Made by a program: the position numbers and the translations under genes
Notes under the pieces: model-generated
Told to the model about the DNA's origin: nothing
Databases searched by the model: none
The model's input: the letters and a program-made list of their open reading frames with translations, nothing else
Origin: Methanobacteriota archaeon
GTDB lineage: Archaea; Thermoplasmatota; Thermoplasmata; Methanomassiliicoccales; Methanomassiliicoccaceae
Direction: 5' to 3'
Length of the DNA stretch: 40,046 nucleotides
Assembly (NCBI GenBank): GCA_012518185.1
Contig: JAAYTA010000014.1
Location: 1-40,046, forward strand
Shown: one piece after another, positions 17,363 through 26,694 of the stretch
Numbering within the stretch: position 1 is the stretch's first letter
Layout of the letters: every line of letters starts with the position of its first letter

Positions 17363-18220
17363 TCATATCTGATTATGTAGAACCTTTGCAATCTGAGGAG
17401 CTACTGATATCACCGATACTTCATTTTCTATAGTGTTAGTAGAATAGACGGCATTGCAACATTTTCTCAACCGCTCAAGAGCATTTCTAGTAAATAATCC
17501 ATGTGTACACACTGCGGTTACGCTTCTGGCTTCAAGTATCTTGAGCTGATTTGCCGCTGCTTCGATTGTGCCTCCTGTTGATATGATATCATCTACAATT
17601 AGAGCATTCTTGTCTTTAGCATCGACGTTTTTTGGAGCCATTCTTACAACCTCGCCAGACAATCGTGTCTTCTCCAAATGGTCTACGTCAGCACCTATGA
17701 CTTTTGCTACTTCACTGGCACGTTGCATAGCTCCTTCATCTGGCGCAAGGACTAAATCTATACCATGCCCGTCGAAGAACTTCCCTATGCAGGGCGCGGC
17801 ATGCACGTCATTGGTCTCACCCCTGAACCAATCGAGGATTATAGGTTTATGAACATCGATAGTCACTAGATGTTTAGAACAGATCTCTAGTGCTCTTATC
17901 ATAACTTTAGCACTAAGGGCCTCTCCCTTCTCGAAACGATCATCCTGTCTAGCGTAGCCAAAATATGGTACGATCGTGGTAATTTTTCTTGCACCCAGGC
18001 CTGCAGCAGCATCCTGTAGAAGCAGTGTTTCTACTAAATTATTATCCGGATGAGTATTTTGAACTATAATGACCTCATCATCAAGATCCTCTTCTTCTAT
18101 ACGTACATAACATTCTTCATCAGGGAATCGGACCACTCTAGCTTGTATGAACTTCGTTCCTAGTTCTTGAGCCAGGTCTTTCGCTAAGCTTTTAGAAGAG
18201 GTTCCGCCAATGACTATCAT
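17363..18220 (-). CDS. prs: Ribose-phosphate pyrophosphokinase (PRPP synthetase)
   Basis: Makes PRPP from ribose 5-phosphate and ATP for purine, pyrimidine and histidine synthesis. The 285-residue length is typical of archaeal Prs. Motifs: FPDEECYVRI, VPYFGYARQDDRF (ATP loop), TIDVHKP, LAPDEGA and the PRPP-binding VDDIISTGGTI. The stop lies 43 nt from proS, so the two could form one transcript. A TATA-like box on the minus strand near 18280-18288 would give a leader of about 40 nt. It shares a divergent region with herA. Confidence 0.96.
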   Translation of the reverse strand: MIVIGGTSSKSLAKDLAQELGTKFIQARVVRFPDEECYVRIEEEDLDDEVIIVQNTHPDNNLVETLLLQDAAAGLGARKITTIVPYFGYARQDDRFEKGEALSAKVMIRALEICSKHLVTIDVHKPIILDWFRGETNDVHAAPCIGKFFDGHGIDLVLAPDEGAMQRASEVAKVIGADVDHLEKTRLSGEVVRMAPKNVDAKDKNALIVDDIISTGGTIEAAANQLKILEARSVTAVCTHGLFTRNALERLRKCCNAVYSTNTIENEVSVISVAPQIAKVLHNQI

Positions 18221-18315
18221 GTCATGGGCATTGATGAAGCGTTTTTTAAGGCTATCTAGTGATATCAGGCAAATGCAGCCATATAATCATATTTCCAATT
18301 GATGAGAAGTTGAAA

Positions 18316-18328
18316 GTTATATACATAT
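18316..18328 (+). promoter_or_regulatory. TATA box of herA, probable leaderless start
   Basis: GTTATATACATAT is centred about 27 nt before ATG 18348, exactly where a TATA box would lie if transcription began at the start codon. No SD sequence precedes that ATG, which supports leaderless initiation. Confidence 0.5.
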
Positions 18329-18347
18329 TTCCTAATATCTGTATGGG

Positions 18348-19928
18348 ATGCATAATATGGATTTAGAGGTAGGACTCTCTGACGTAGATGGAGTTCCTGG
18401 ATTAAGAGCCGAGGTTCTTGAAAATAAAGAACCTAAGCAGGCGATTAATAGATCGCCATCAACTTCTGATAACACACCTATGGGCATAATTTATGGTAAC
18501 GTTGGAACTACTTCTTTCAACGTATGGGTCACCGGATCTCTTGAGAAGATGGATTATATCCAGATGGAGCACGATAGTTCCAGATGGGTTCTAGGGCAAG
18601 TGATAGATATTGAACGCCGAACTGATCTATCTATTGAGCGAGCTAAGCGAATACTCGACGGAGAGGAACTCGACATTGAAGAGAAAGTAACAGCATCTGT
18701 AAATGTTGTAGGGTACAGGGATGATCGAGGACTATTACAATCACCTCGAACACCATTTAAGGCAGGTCAACCGGTATATAGAGCCTCTGATAGCCTGATT
18801 AAGGAAGCAATTGGATTAGAGGAACATACGACTACTGGAGCATACTTGGGATTACTGGTTGGACATGATATCAGAATAGAGATTGATATAAATTCCATGG
18901 TTCAGAAGCATGTAAGCATTCTTGCTAAGACTGGTGGTGGAAAATCCTTCATGTGTGGAGACTTACTCGAAGAGCTAATGAAACATGATGTCACTGTAAT
19001 GGTGATAGATCCCCACGGAGAATATGGATCTATGAGAGAGAAAGGGAAAGTATCTCGTGGAGGACGAGATTTCATGGTAAGGCCGCATGGATATGCGAAC
19101 AAGATAATTGAATTTGCAACTGATATTTCGGCAAATCCTTTAGCCAATCCACTTAAATTCACTTTGTCTAATCTTGAACCTCGTGATCTCCTAGCTCTGA
19201 CTGGTATCCGTAACGGAAGAACTTACCTCACTCCGCTGCGCAAGGCCATAGATATGATCAAGAATGTCAAAAGAGATTATACACTTAGAGATATTATTAG
19301 AGTTCTAGAATCTGAAGAAGAAGGTAATTATGCTACGCTTATCAGTGAACTAGAATATTTGGATGAAATTAAATTATTTGCTGAATCGGGCACTATGATG
19401 GATGAACTCATTGTGGAGGGCAAGATGAGTATAATTAATCTTAAAGGCACTCCACCAGATATAGCTGAATTAGTAGTGGATCGCATTTGTACTGCACTGT
19501 TTGAATTACGTAAACTAAATCAAATTCCTCCAATGATGCTAGTAATAGAAGAGGCACATAATTATTGTCCGCAAGTGGGCACAGCAGCCTCATCTAAGAT
19601 CCTTCATACTATAGCTGCTGAGGGCAGGAAGTTTGGACTCGGCTTAACTATAATTAGTCAGAGAGCAGCCAAAGTAGACAAGAATGTATTATCTCAGTGC
19701 AATACACAAATGATCCTTAAGGTCACAAATCCCAACGACCTTAAAGCTATCACTGCCTCGGTTGAAGGTCTGACTGCCGGAATGGCTGATGAAATCCAAC
19801 GATTGCCAGTTGGTGTTGCATTAGTAGTTGGAGGAAACATCCAGATACCATTATTCGTAGAAGTTCGTCCGAGAGAGAGCCGCCATGGAGGCGAATCAGT
19901 GCAGATAATTCCTCGCAATGATAATTAG
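18348..19928 (+). CDS. herA: HerA-family DNA translocase/helicase
   Basis: FtsK/HerA superfamily hexameric ATPase that in archaea works with NurA in resection of double-strand breaks. The N-terminal HAS-barrel-like region (IIYGNVGTTSFNVWV) precedes Walker A AKTGGGKSFMCG near residue 195, VIDPHGEYGSM, Walker B MLVIEEAHNYCP and the C-terminal arginine/sensor region GRKFGLGLTIISQRAAKVDK. Length 526 aa is normal. NurA, usually adjacent together with mre11/rad50, is not within the window. DUF357 follows 12 nt downstream, likely in the same operon. Confidence 0.9.
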   Translation: MHNMDLEVGLSDVDGVPGLRAEVLENKEPKQAINRSPSTSDNTPMGIIYGNVGTTSFNVWVTGSLEKMDYIQMEHDSSRWVLGQVIDIERRTDLSIERAKRILDGEELDIEEKVTASVNVVGYRDDRGLLQSPRTPFKAGQPVYRASDSLIKEAIGLEEHTTTGAYLGLLVGHDIRIEIDINSMVQKHVSILAKTGGGKSFMCGDLLEELMKHDVTVMVIDPHGEYGSMREKGKVSRGGRDFMVRPHGYANKIIEFATDISANPLANPLKFTLSNLEPRDLLALTGIRNGRTYLTPLRKAIDMIKNVKRDYTLRDIIRVLESEEEGNYATLISELEYLDEIKLFAESGTMMDELIVEGKMSIINLKGTPPDIAELVVDRICTALFELRKLNQIPPMMLVIEEAHNYCPQVGTAASSKILHTIAAEGRKFGLGLTIISQRAAKVDKNVLSQCNTQMILKVTNPNDLKAITASVEGLTAGMADEIQRLPVGVALVVGGNIQIPLFVEVRPRESRHGGESVQIIPRNDN

Positions 19929-19939
19929 AATGGATAAGT

Positions 19940-20251
19940 ATGCGGATGATTGAGGAATATATGAATCAGATAAGCGAAGAAAAGATACTCCAATATTTAG
20001 ATACAACACGTAGAGCACTTGATAAAATCATTATCTCTGCTCCAGAACGATCATTCAATCGAAGATTAGCTGAGGATTTTTTGAACATGGCCACCTCATA
20101 CTATGAGGACGCTACACACTTCAAGAACAAAGGAGATATAGTAAATGCGTTTGCTGCAGTAAATTATGCTCATGGCTGGCTAGATTGTGGAGCTCGGATT
20201 GGATTATTTGATGTAGGACAGGATGATATATTATTTACTCTGTATGAATAA
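19940..20251 (+). CDS. DUF357 protein
   Basis: Alpha-helical protein of 103 aa, with TTRRALDKI, AEDFLNMATSYYEDATHF and FAAVNYAHGWLDCGARIGLF, the last being the characteristic DUF357 segment. Function is unknown. An internal ATG at 19961 has TTGAGGA five to eight bases upstream and may be the true start, giving 96 aa. It overlaps the end of the convergent pantoate kinase gene by 17 bases. Its position after herA is the only functional clue. Confidence 0.88.
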   Translation: MRMIEEYMNQISEEKILQYLDTTRRALDKIIISAPERSFNRRLAEDFLNMATSYYEDATHFKNKGDIVNAFAAVNYAHGWLDCGARIGLFDVGQDDILFTLYE

Positions 20252-21089
20252 TTCGGGGACCCTCTAAGTCCAAATGTAATCTATAAGTAGATCCATATTT
20301 CCTTAATACTCGCTCCTGCTCGTCCAGATCTCCAGTAGCAAATACTGAATTACCAAGCATAGTCATAGAACAAGGTCCTAGGTTATTTAATTCATTAAGA
20401 GCCTTTCTCACCGGCGCAGTAATGATGCCACTATCTTCTGCGAATTCACGACACAACTCAAGAAACCGATCTATTGTTGGATTTTGCAACAATTTACGAT
20501 GGTATCTTTTTCCTATACGTGAAATTGCATGTCCTTCGGATTCAAGAATAGTAGAGGTAAACATGCGTGGGCCAACCACGCAAGCGACGAGATCAAGTTT
20601 ATCCGCCAGCCTAACCACTTCTCCAACAGGTGGAATGCCTTCACGCCTCCTCATTTCTACCCCTCCTGCCATCAGTCCCGCGACATCTCCCAATCCACCA
20701 TGATTGATTATCTCTGCTCGATGCGCAGCTTCGAATGCATGCTGGCGTGGAAGATTGAGCAGGTTGGATAGTGCTATTGTGGCTGAGAGTGCTCCAGCCG
20801 CACTCATCCCAAATCCGCATCCCATAGGTAATTCTAGGCTGGTATTGACATATGCTCCAATTCCTGGAGGTAACATGTCCATAATTGCGGTCTTAGTGAC
20901 ACAAGTGGATCCATTTCCATGTTTGAGAGATACACGTACCTCACCATGGTGATTTATGACAACCTCACTTTTAGCTCCCAGATTTATGCACATTCCGGCG
21001 CCTCGTGAGCCCGATGATAAAACGTCTTCATGCATACATGGATAAAATAATCCAGTTATATGTCCGGGACAGAAGCCAACAGCTCGCAT
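20235..21089 (-). CDS. Pantoate kinase
   Basis: Archaeal GHMP-family kinase (PoK) that phosphorylates pantoate in CoA synthesis, replacing the bacterial pantothenate kinase route. GFCPGHITGLFYP, the phosphate loop LPMGCGFGMSAAGALSATIAL, and GSRGAGMCINLG fit the family; 284 aa. It lies four bases downstream of coaBC, the two adjacent steps forming a CoA operon. The partner phosphopantothenate synthetase is not in the window. The C-terminus overlaps DUF357 in the opposite strand. Confidence 0.92.
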   Translation of the reverse strand: MRAVGFCPGHITGLFYPCMHEDVLSSGSRGAGMCINLGAKSEVVINHHGEVRVSLKHGNGSTCVTKTAIMDMLPPGIGAYVNTSLELPMGCGFGMSAAGALSATIALSNLLNLPRQHAFEAAHRAEIINHGGLGDVAGLMAGGVEMRRREGIPPVGEVVRLADKLDLVACVVGPRMFTSTILESEGHAISRIGKRYHRKLLQNPTIDRFLELCREFAEDSGIITAPVRKALNELNNLGPCSMTMLGNSVFATGDLDEQERVLRKYGSTYRLHLDLEGPRIIHTE

Positions 21090-21093
21090 TGAT

Positions 21094-22281
21094 TCAACTC
21101 ACCATGTCAAGTATGATATTAGCGAGCCTTTCCTTATTTCCTTCATACTTATCATACGTTCCATTTGCCCTGAGGAGGAATGCTGTGGTCCTACCAGTAG
21201 CTACGTGATTAACATCATTCGCCACCATGAGATCTAACTTATAATCCTTCATTCGCCGGCGAGCCCGATCTATCAACTCTTCCTCTGATACATTGGATTC
21301 TGCCTTGAATCCTATAAGGAATTGCGAACCACCACGTAGTTTGGGAAGCACTTTTGGAACAGTTAGTAGATCGATGCTTAAGTAATCTAAATCAGAAGAT
21401 ATCTTTCCATTAGATATTGAGGGAGCATAGTCAGATAAGGCTGCAGGAACGATTACGATATCCTCTATCATATCTCCGGACATTTTTAGCAGATCATCTA
21501 CTCGCTGGAAACTTCGACTCTTGATGAATGATGGTATTGGATATGATACTCGTCCTATCCATAGTTCTACATCAGCACCACGCAACCATGCTGCTAAGGC
21601 TAAATGGACTGCTGTCTCTCCGGTTGAACGATTGGTGATGAATCTAACGTCATCAATAGGTTCTTCGGATGCGCCACCGATCACTAGGACTCTTCTCCCA
21701 GAGAGATCCATGGGCCCCAATCGTCTAATAGTGGCTGCAACAATTTCTTCTACAGATGCTACCTTGGCCTTCTTCTCTTCCATTCTAGGGCCGATAAATT
21801 CCACTCCCATTTCTCGCAGAGACTCCATATTCTTGATCACTGCAGGGTGCTTCATCATAGAGGCGTGCATCGCTGGCGCGACTAATACTGGTATATTGCC
21901 TCCAATAGCTACAGTAGCCATAGTAGTTACTGCTGTATCATCTATGCCTAGCGCCATCTTAGAGATCGTGTTGGCAGTGCAGGGAGATATGAGAAGGAGA
22001 TCAGCATGGTCATCATAATCGCCTAGTAGGTCGATATGCTGAGTCCTGCCATCTAACTCACTAATTATTTCATTTCCAGTTGCGAAATGAATGGCATCAG
22101 GAGTTACTAGCTTAAGCGCTTCAGGAGATATTACTGCCTGTACTTCTGCACCATGTCGAATCAACTCACGAGATAGTTCAAAGCACTCTACTGCAGCTAT
22201 ACTGCCTGTAATACCTAGAACTATACGTTTTCCTTCAAGGAGCTTGCTCTTAGTGGAGCGTATGCCCTCCGAGGGATGCAT
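21094..22281 (-). CDS. coaBC: Bifunctional phosphopantothenoylcysteine synthetase/decarboxylase
   Basis: Two-domain flavoprotein of CoA synthesis. CoaC part: VLGITGSIAAVE, ATGNEI then HIDL (active-site His), SPCTANTISKMALGIDD and APAMHASMMKHPAV. CoaB part: GGASEEPIDDVRFITNRSTG, PAALSDYAPS and ANDVNHVATGRTTAF. The 395-aa length is standard. It couples CTP-dependent ligation of cysteine to phosphopantothenate and then decarboxylation. It is followed four bases later by pantoate kinase and preceded by tmk at 43 bases, in one likely minus-strand operon. Confidence 0.95.
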   Translation of the reverse strand: MHPSEGIRSTKSKLLEGKRIVLGITGSIAAVECFELSRELIRHGAEVQAVISPEALKLVTPDAIHFATGNEIISELDGRTQHIDLLGDYDDHADLLLISPCTANTISKMALGIDDTAVTTMATVAIGGNIPVLVAPAMHASMMKHPAVIKNMESLREMGVEFIGPRMEEKKAKVASVEEIVAATIRRLGPMDLSGRRVLVIGGASEEPIDDVRFITNRSTGETAVHLALAAWLRGADVELWIGRVSYPIPSFIKSRSFQRVDDLLKMSGDMIEDIVIVPAALSDYAPSISNGKISSDLDYLSIDLLTVPKVLPKLRGGSQFLIGFKAESNVSEEELIDRARRRMKDYKLDLMVANDVNHVATGRTTAFLLRANGTYDKYEGNKERLANIILDMVS

Positions 22282-22324
22282 GAGGACGCATTATCTGCAT
22301 GGTTCTTAACTTTATGCCGCAATC

Positions 22325-22978
22325 TTATATCCTAGTAATAATGCTCCATACTTCATTAGCCACTTGCTCTTTCGAAAGGGAGGCATCAATCACTACATAA
22401 TTATCAATATCAGCTAGCTTCTGATATTCCTTATCTACGCTCCGAAGGAAATCTAACTTCTCAAATTTCTCAATATCAGGGCGAGATCCTAAACGCTTCA
22501 TAGCCATCTCAGGAGGGAGTGATAATAAGAAGGTAATATTGGGTTTCAGGGCGAATGGAGCATTAACAGATCGGAGCCAATCCTGAGCAAGATCGCCCAA
22601 ATAGGGACGAAGGGTTACAGATTGATAGGCTAAAGTACTCCCCATGTATCGATCACAGATGACATATTTTCCATTATTCAGCCATCTTTCAATCTGCTCC
22701 GTGTGTTCAGAGCGATCAGCTATATAGAGCAAAGTCTCGGTGAATGGACTTATTGCTTCTCTATTGGCCCTATATATCATATCTCCAATCCAATTATCTG
22801 TTGGTTCAGCTGTCAGGATAGATGGCTTTCCACTCGCTATCATACGTTCATGTATTATCCTAGCAATAGAGCTTTTCCCTGAGCCATCAATACCCTCAAA
22901 CACTAGGAATTGACCACGAGTTGTAGCTTTTGTATCTGCGCCTGAGGTTGAAAGAGGTGTGTTAGCTGCCAAACTCAT
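22325..22978 (-). CDS. tmk: Thymidylate kinase
   Basis: Phosphorylates dTMP to dTDP. P-loop VFEGIDGSGKSS near residue 30, the DRY motif ICDRYMGSTLAYQS, and the lid-region RPDIEKFEKLDFL are clear; 217 aa. The N-terminal 25 residues (Ser/Thr-rich before the P-loop strand) are longer than usual, but ATG 22978 lies two bases after the gcvPB stop and no better start is obvious. It sits between gcvPB and coaBC in the operon. Confidence 0.94.
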   Translation of the reverse strand: MSLAANTPLSTSGADTKATTRGQFLVFEGIDGSGKSSIARIIHERMIASGKPSILTAEPTDNWIGDMIYRANREAISPFTETLLYIADRSEHTEQIERWLNNGKYVICDRYMGSTLAYQSVTLRPYLGDLAQDWLRSVNAPFALKPNITFLLSLPPEMAMKRLGSRPDIEKFEKLDFLRSVDKEYQKLADIDNYVVIDASLSKEQVANEVWSIITRI

Positions 22979-22980
22979 AG

Positions 22981-24501
22981 CTATTCCGTTCCAGTATAGT
23001 CATCGCTCATCAAATTATTTGCAACATCATGCTTCTCTTCGATTTCCTGCATATCTCCGAGATGGCGTTTTAATCGCAGATAGCTAAGTATAAGCTCTCT
23101 GGCCGCATGTACTTCATCGACTCTACGCACTGATGTATTATATGGAGAATTTTTCACTAAATCTGGATCCTCAGCCATTATACTAAGCATTATATCGGCG
23201 AATTGATCCAGAGTTTCAATACTCTCCGTTTCAGTAGGTTCGATCATGAGTGCCTCTTCTACTAGCGAGGGGAAATATACGGTGGGTGCCATCATACCAT
23301 AATCCAGGAGTCGTTTAGATATATCCATTGCTGTGATATCTCTCTCCTCTTTCAGTCGCTTGGCCGATATGACAAATTCATGCTTTCGCAACTTTTTAAA
23401 TGGCATATCATAGGATGGAACAAGCTTATTGCATAGGTAATTTGAATTAAGCACCGCCTTATCTGAGACTTTTTTGAGGCCATCCGAGCCACACTTTAGA
23501 ATGTAAGCATATGCTCGAACCAAAACTGCAAAGTTGCCATAGAATGATCTGACCTTACCAATGCTCTTTGCATCATATGTCAAGTGATAGGTACCGTTCT
23601 TCAAAGTAATACGAGGTGCTGGAAGAAATGGCTCTAAGAATGCCTTAACGCCTACAGGTCCCGCGCCTGGTCCTCCGCCACCATGAGGAGTTGCGAATGT
23701 CTTGTGAAGGTTAAAATGCATTACATCAAAGCCCATTACTCCAGGATTTGTCCTCCCCATTACTGCATTAAGATTAGCGCCGTCATAGTATAGTAACCCG
23801 CCTGCATCATGCACAATTTCTGCCATTTTAACTATGTCTTTTTCAAAGATCCCTAAGGTGTTAGGGTTTGTGAGCATTAATGCTGCAGTTCGCGGCGAGA
23901 TAGCAGCTTCCAATGCGCTAAGATCGACACGCCCATCTTCATTGGATGGAATCTCTACGACTTCGAATCCTGCCATAGCTGCTGAGGCAGGATTAGTGCC
24001 GTGTGCAGTATCAGGCACTATGACTTCTTTACGTAACTCTCCTAGGCCCTCATGATATGCCTTAATGATCAGCATCCCAGTAAATTCGCCGTGAGCTCCA
24101 GCGGCAGGCTGTAGACTTATTGCATCCATTCCAGATATTGCTGCTAATGATTTCTCTAATTCATACATTAGTTGGAGACTTCCTTGAACTCCTTCTTCAT
24201 CCTGACAAGGATGTATATCAGTTACAGTAGGGAGTGATGATAATATATCAGCGTATTTCGGGTTGTATTTCATAGTGCAGCTGCCCAATGGATAGAATCC
24301 ATTGTCAATTCCGAAATTCATCTGAGATAGGTTAGTGTAGTGCCTTACAACCTCATTTTCTCTCAGATTAGGAATATCTAAGGAAGTTCGACGCAACTCT
24401 GAAGGGATCTCGTCATCTTCCGGTAGTGGCAAGATAACATCTCCCTTATCTCCCATCTTTTGGATAAGTTCAACATCATATCTAGCCTGGCGATAACTCA
24501 T
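22981..24501 (-). CDS. gcvPB: Glycine decarboxylase (P-protein) subunit 2
   Basis: PLP-carrying subunit of the split P-protein of the glycine cleavage system. The PLP lysine is K267 in FNLHKTFATPHGGGGPG, with DTAHGTNPASAAMAGFE and SCTMKYNPKYADILSSL as further signatures; 506 aa. Its ATG overlaps the gcvPA stop by four bases (ATGA). The H-, T- and L-proteins are not in the window. It ends TAG. Confidence 0.96.
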   Translation of the reverse strand: MSYRQARYDVELIQKMGDKGDVILPLPEDDEIPSELRRTSLDIPNLRENEVVRHYTNLSQMNFGIDNGFYPLGSCTMKYNPKYADILSSLPTVTDIHPCQDEEGVQGSLQLMYELEKSLAAISGMDAISLQPAAGAHGEFTGMLIIKAYHEGLGELRKEVIVPDTAHGTNPASAAMAGFEVVEIPSNEDGRVDLSALEAAISPRTAALMLTNPNTLGIFEKDIVKMAEIVHDAGGLLYYDGANLNAVMGRTNPGVMGFDVMHFNLHKTFATPHGGGGPGAGPVGVKAFLEPFLPAPRITLKNGTYHLTYDAKSIGKVRSFYGNFAVLVRAYAYILKCGSDGLKKVSDKAVLNSNYLCNKLVPSYDMPFKKLRKHEFVISAKRLKEERDITAMDISKRLLDYGMMAPTVYFPSLVEEALMIEPTETESIETLDQFADIMLSIMAEDPDLVKNSPYNTSVRRVDEVHAARELILSYLRLKRHLGDMQEIEEKHDVANNLMSDDYTGTE

Positions 24502-25817
24502 ACTATCGCTCCCATGATATTGATGAGCTTATCTATATCTGAATCTGTTACCATCTCAGTAGCTGCGAATAACATGCAGTCTCCCATCTCGGGTACGTGC
24601 TTCGCTAATGGTACTCCCCCTATGATGCCGTTTCTAAGCAGTATTTTCGACATCTTTTCTGGCTTGATGGGGAGCCTAGCAGGAAATTCATTAAAGAAAG
24701 GAGCCTCTAATGTTGAACATTCCACTCCGTCTACAGATGAGAGTGCATCCCTTAATTTTCTGGCGATGGCCATATTACTCCTAGCTATTGTCTGTAAACC
24801 ATCTCTCCCCACAATAGCTAGATAGGCTGCAGCTGCTACTGCCATGAGTGCTTCATTAGTGCATATGTTTGAAGTAGCCCTGGATCTTCGGATGTGCTGT
24901 TCTCTTGTTTGTAGTGTCATACAAAATGCCCTATTACCTTCGGCATCTTTGGTCAGACCAATTATTCTCCCTGGCATTTTGCGTACTAACTCTTGCCTAC
25001 ATCCAAATAATCCTAACATTGGGCCACCAAAATTCATCGGCGACCCAAGTGATTGTCCCTCACCTATCACTATATCTGCACCATAGCTGCTGGGAGCCTT
25101 AAGCAGACTCAAGGAGATAGGATCTACTCCTACCACCAAGAGTGCATCACCTATGATTGATTTTATATCCACTGTTTGACGATCAATTACTCCCAGGAAA
25201 TTTGGAACCTCAATATATACGCCAGCAACATCTTCATCGAGTTTACGCATAATATCGTTAAGATCTACTTCCCCAGTATCAAAATCATATGAATATTCGA
25301 TGATATCCATATCAATTCCCTTGACATAATTGCGAAGCGTACTTCGTTTATCACAATTGATTACTTGAGGTATGAGGAATTTCTTACGTTTATTAATTCT
25401 ATAACACATAGCCGCAGCCTCTCCCAGAGCCGTAGCTGCATCATAATTTGATGAATTTACGGCTTCCATGCCTGTAAGCTCGGCAATATAGCTCTGGTAT
25501 TCGAAAAGTGCCTGCAGCATTCCCTGACTAACTTCTGCTTGATATGGAGTATAAGAAGTGACAAATTCAGATCGTGATATGATTGCTTTTACTGCTGAAG
25601 GAATAAATCGATTGTACACTCCGCCTCCCATAAAACACGGATGATCATATGCGGTGACATTAGCAGATAATATTTCGGTCACTTTACGAATGACCTCCAT
25701 CTCCGACGCCCCTGATGGTATATCTATGTCATCTATCCCGACTGAAGCAGGTATGTCCGAGAAAAGATCATCTATGCTATCAATCCCCAAACTCTTCAGC
25801 ATTCTCTCATCTGTCAT
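24498..25817 (-). CDS. gcvPA: Glycine decarboxylase (P-protein) subunit 1
   Basis: Partner of subunit 2 in the heterotetrameric P-protein; carries no PLP lysine. Signatures include the start DERMLKSLGIDSIDDLFSDIP, SYTPYQAEVSQGMLQALFEYQS and TLQTREQHIRRSRATSNICT. The frame is open to a GTG at 25880, but ATG 25817 has TCGAGGAAT directly upstream and gives the usual family N-terminus (439 aa). The downstream gene overlaps as ATGA. The P-protein also fixes CO2 in the reverse direction in some anaerobes; the direction here is unknown. Confidence 0.95.
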   Translation of the reverse strand: MTDERMLKSLGIDSIDDLFSDIPASVGIDDIDIPSGASEMEVIRKVTEILSANVTAYDHPCFMGGGVYNRFIPSAVKAIISRSEFVTSYTPYQAEVSQGMLQALFEYQSYIAELTGMEAVNSSNYDAATALGEAAAMCYRINKRKKFLIPQVINCDKRSTLRNYVKGIDMDIIEYSYDFDTGEVDLNDIMRKLDEDVAGVYIEVPNFLGVIDRQTVDIKSIIGDALLVVGVDPISLSLLKAPSSYGADIVIGEGQSLGSPMNFGGPMLGLFGCRQELVRKMPGRIIGLTKDAEGNRAFCMTLQTREQHIRRSRATSNICTNEALMAVAAAAYLAIVGRDGLQTIARSNMAIARKLRDALSSVDGVECSTLEAPFFNEFPARLPIKPEKMSKILLRNGIIGGVPLAKHVPEMGDCMLFAATEMVTDSDIDKLINIMGAIV

Positions 25818-25876
25818 ATTCCTCGACCAGTACAGTGTAATTAGGCTATTTATTCTAACGGAAGAGGAGATAGATC

Positions 25877-26266
25877 TCACAAGTTCATTCGTCGACGCTC
25901 GTTCAATAAGGAAATAAATGCCGGAATAGATTCCACATCCTTAATCTCCTTCTTACTTAACTTAGCCATTCGTAAGCGAATATTATCATCATAGGGCACA
26001 TCGCACGAACGCAATGCATTTCTCAACAATCTGGCTAACTGCCCTCCTTTACGATCCCAATCAGTTAGTATTATTGCAGTTTTTCCTAAGATGGCTAAGT
26101 TTTCAGCCACGCCAAATATTCCTCCTGCATCTTGGACCTGCACGACGTCGCCGTTTATGTTCAAAATATCGAGTGCATCCCGGTCCCTTCTACCCTCAAC
26201 TAATATCACGCTCTCTTGAGCTAGCTCCCGGAGATCGTCTAGAATGATCTCTATCTCGTCCAGCAT
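25877..26266 (-). CDS. Small Toprim-domain protein
   Basis: A stand-alone Toprim domain of about 129 aa with SVILVEGRRDRDAL (catalytic Glu) and AIILTDWDRKGGQLARLL (DxD motif), followed by a short basic C-terminus. It resembles the archaeal small Toprim proteins related to RNase M5/DnaG-type Toprims; the substrate is not known. The frame is open to a TTG at 26323 inside the upstream DUF167 gene, but ATG 26266, one base after the DUF167 stop, gives the expected helix-then-VEG start. It precedes gcvPA by 59 nt. Confidence 0.85.
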   Translation of the reverse strand: MLDEIEIILDDLRELAQESVILVEGRRDRDALDILNINGDVVQVQDAGGIFGVAENLAILGKTAIILTDWDRKGGQLARLLRNALRSCDVPYDDNIRLRMAKLSKKEIKDVESIPAFISLLNERRRMNL

Positions 26267-26267
26267 C

Positions 26268-26576
26268 TCATCGGCGCTGCGCAAGAGCTTCCTCCAATTT
26301 TTCTCTAACTTCATCTTCCTCAAGAGGAACCATGATGGTTTTATGCCGATCTAAGGCACCTCGTAAAATCTCTACTTTCTGACCAAGAATATCTTGAAGC
26401 AATTTACAAACTTCACGATTAGCTCGTCCTTCAGAAGGCACTGCTCTTACTTTTATAGCTAAACGGTGTCTCCACTCGTCAACTTCTCCGATGGAAGGCT
26501 CCTTGGCGTTGGGTGTAACCATAATGTCTATTTCTGTACCGCCTTGTACTGTCCGTAGCACCGTTGATAAGGCCAC
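26268..26576 (-). CDS. DUF167/YggU-family protein
   Basis: A 102-residue protein with the DUF167 pattern: DIMVTPNAKEPSIGEVDEWR, LAIKVRAVPSEGRANREVCKLL and KVEILRGALDRHKTI. The family is conserved in all domains without an established activity. The start is a GTG at 26576; no strong SD is visible. It appears to be the first gene of the minus-strand run toprim, gcvPA, gcvPB, tmk, coaBC, pantoate kinase, and lies back to back with the GINS gene. Confidence 0.9.
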   Translation of the reverse strand: MALSTVLRTVQGGTEIDIMVTPNAKEPSIGEVDEWRHRLAIKVRAVPSEGRANREVCKLLQDILGQKVEILRGALDRHKTIMVPLEEDEVREKLEEALAQRR

Positions 26577-26694
26577 ACTTCTTAATCTCGCCCGAAGAAT
26601 GAATACCTTACTCTAATAATTACGTGATACTCGCATGATCTAAAGGTGGTTAAATGGGATATTCTCAAATATGTAACTCTGAATTCACTCAAAC

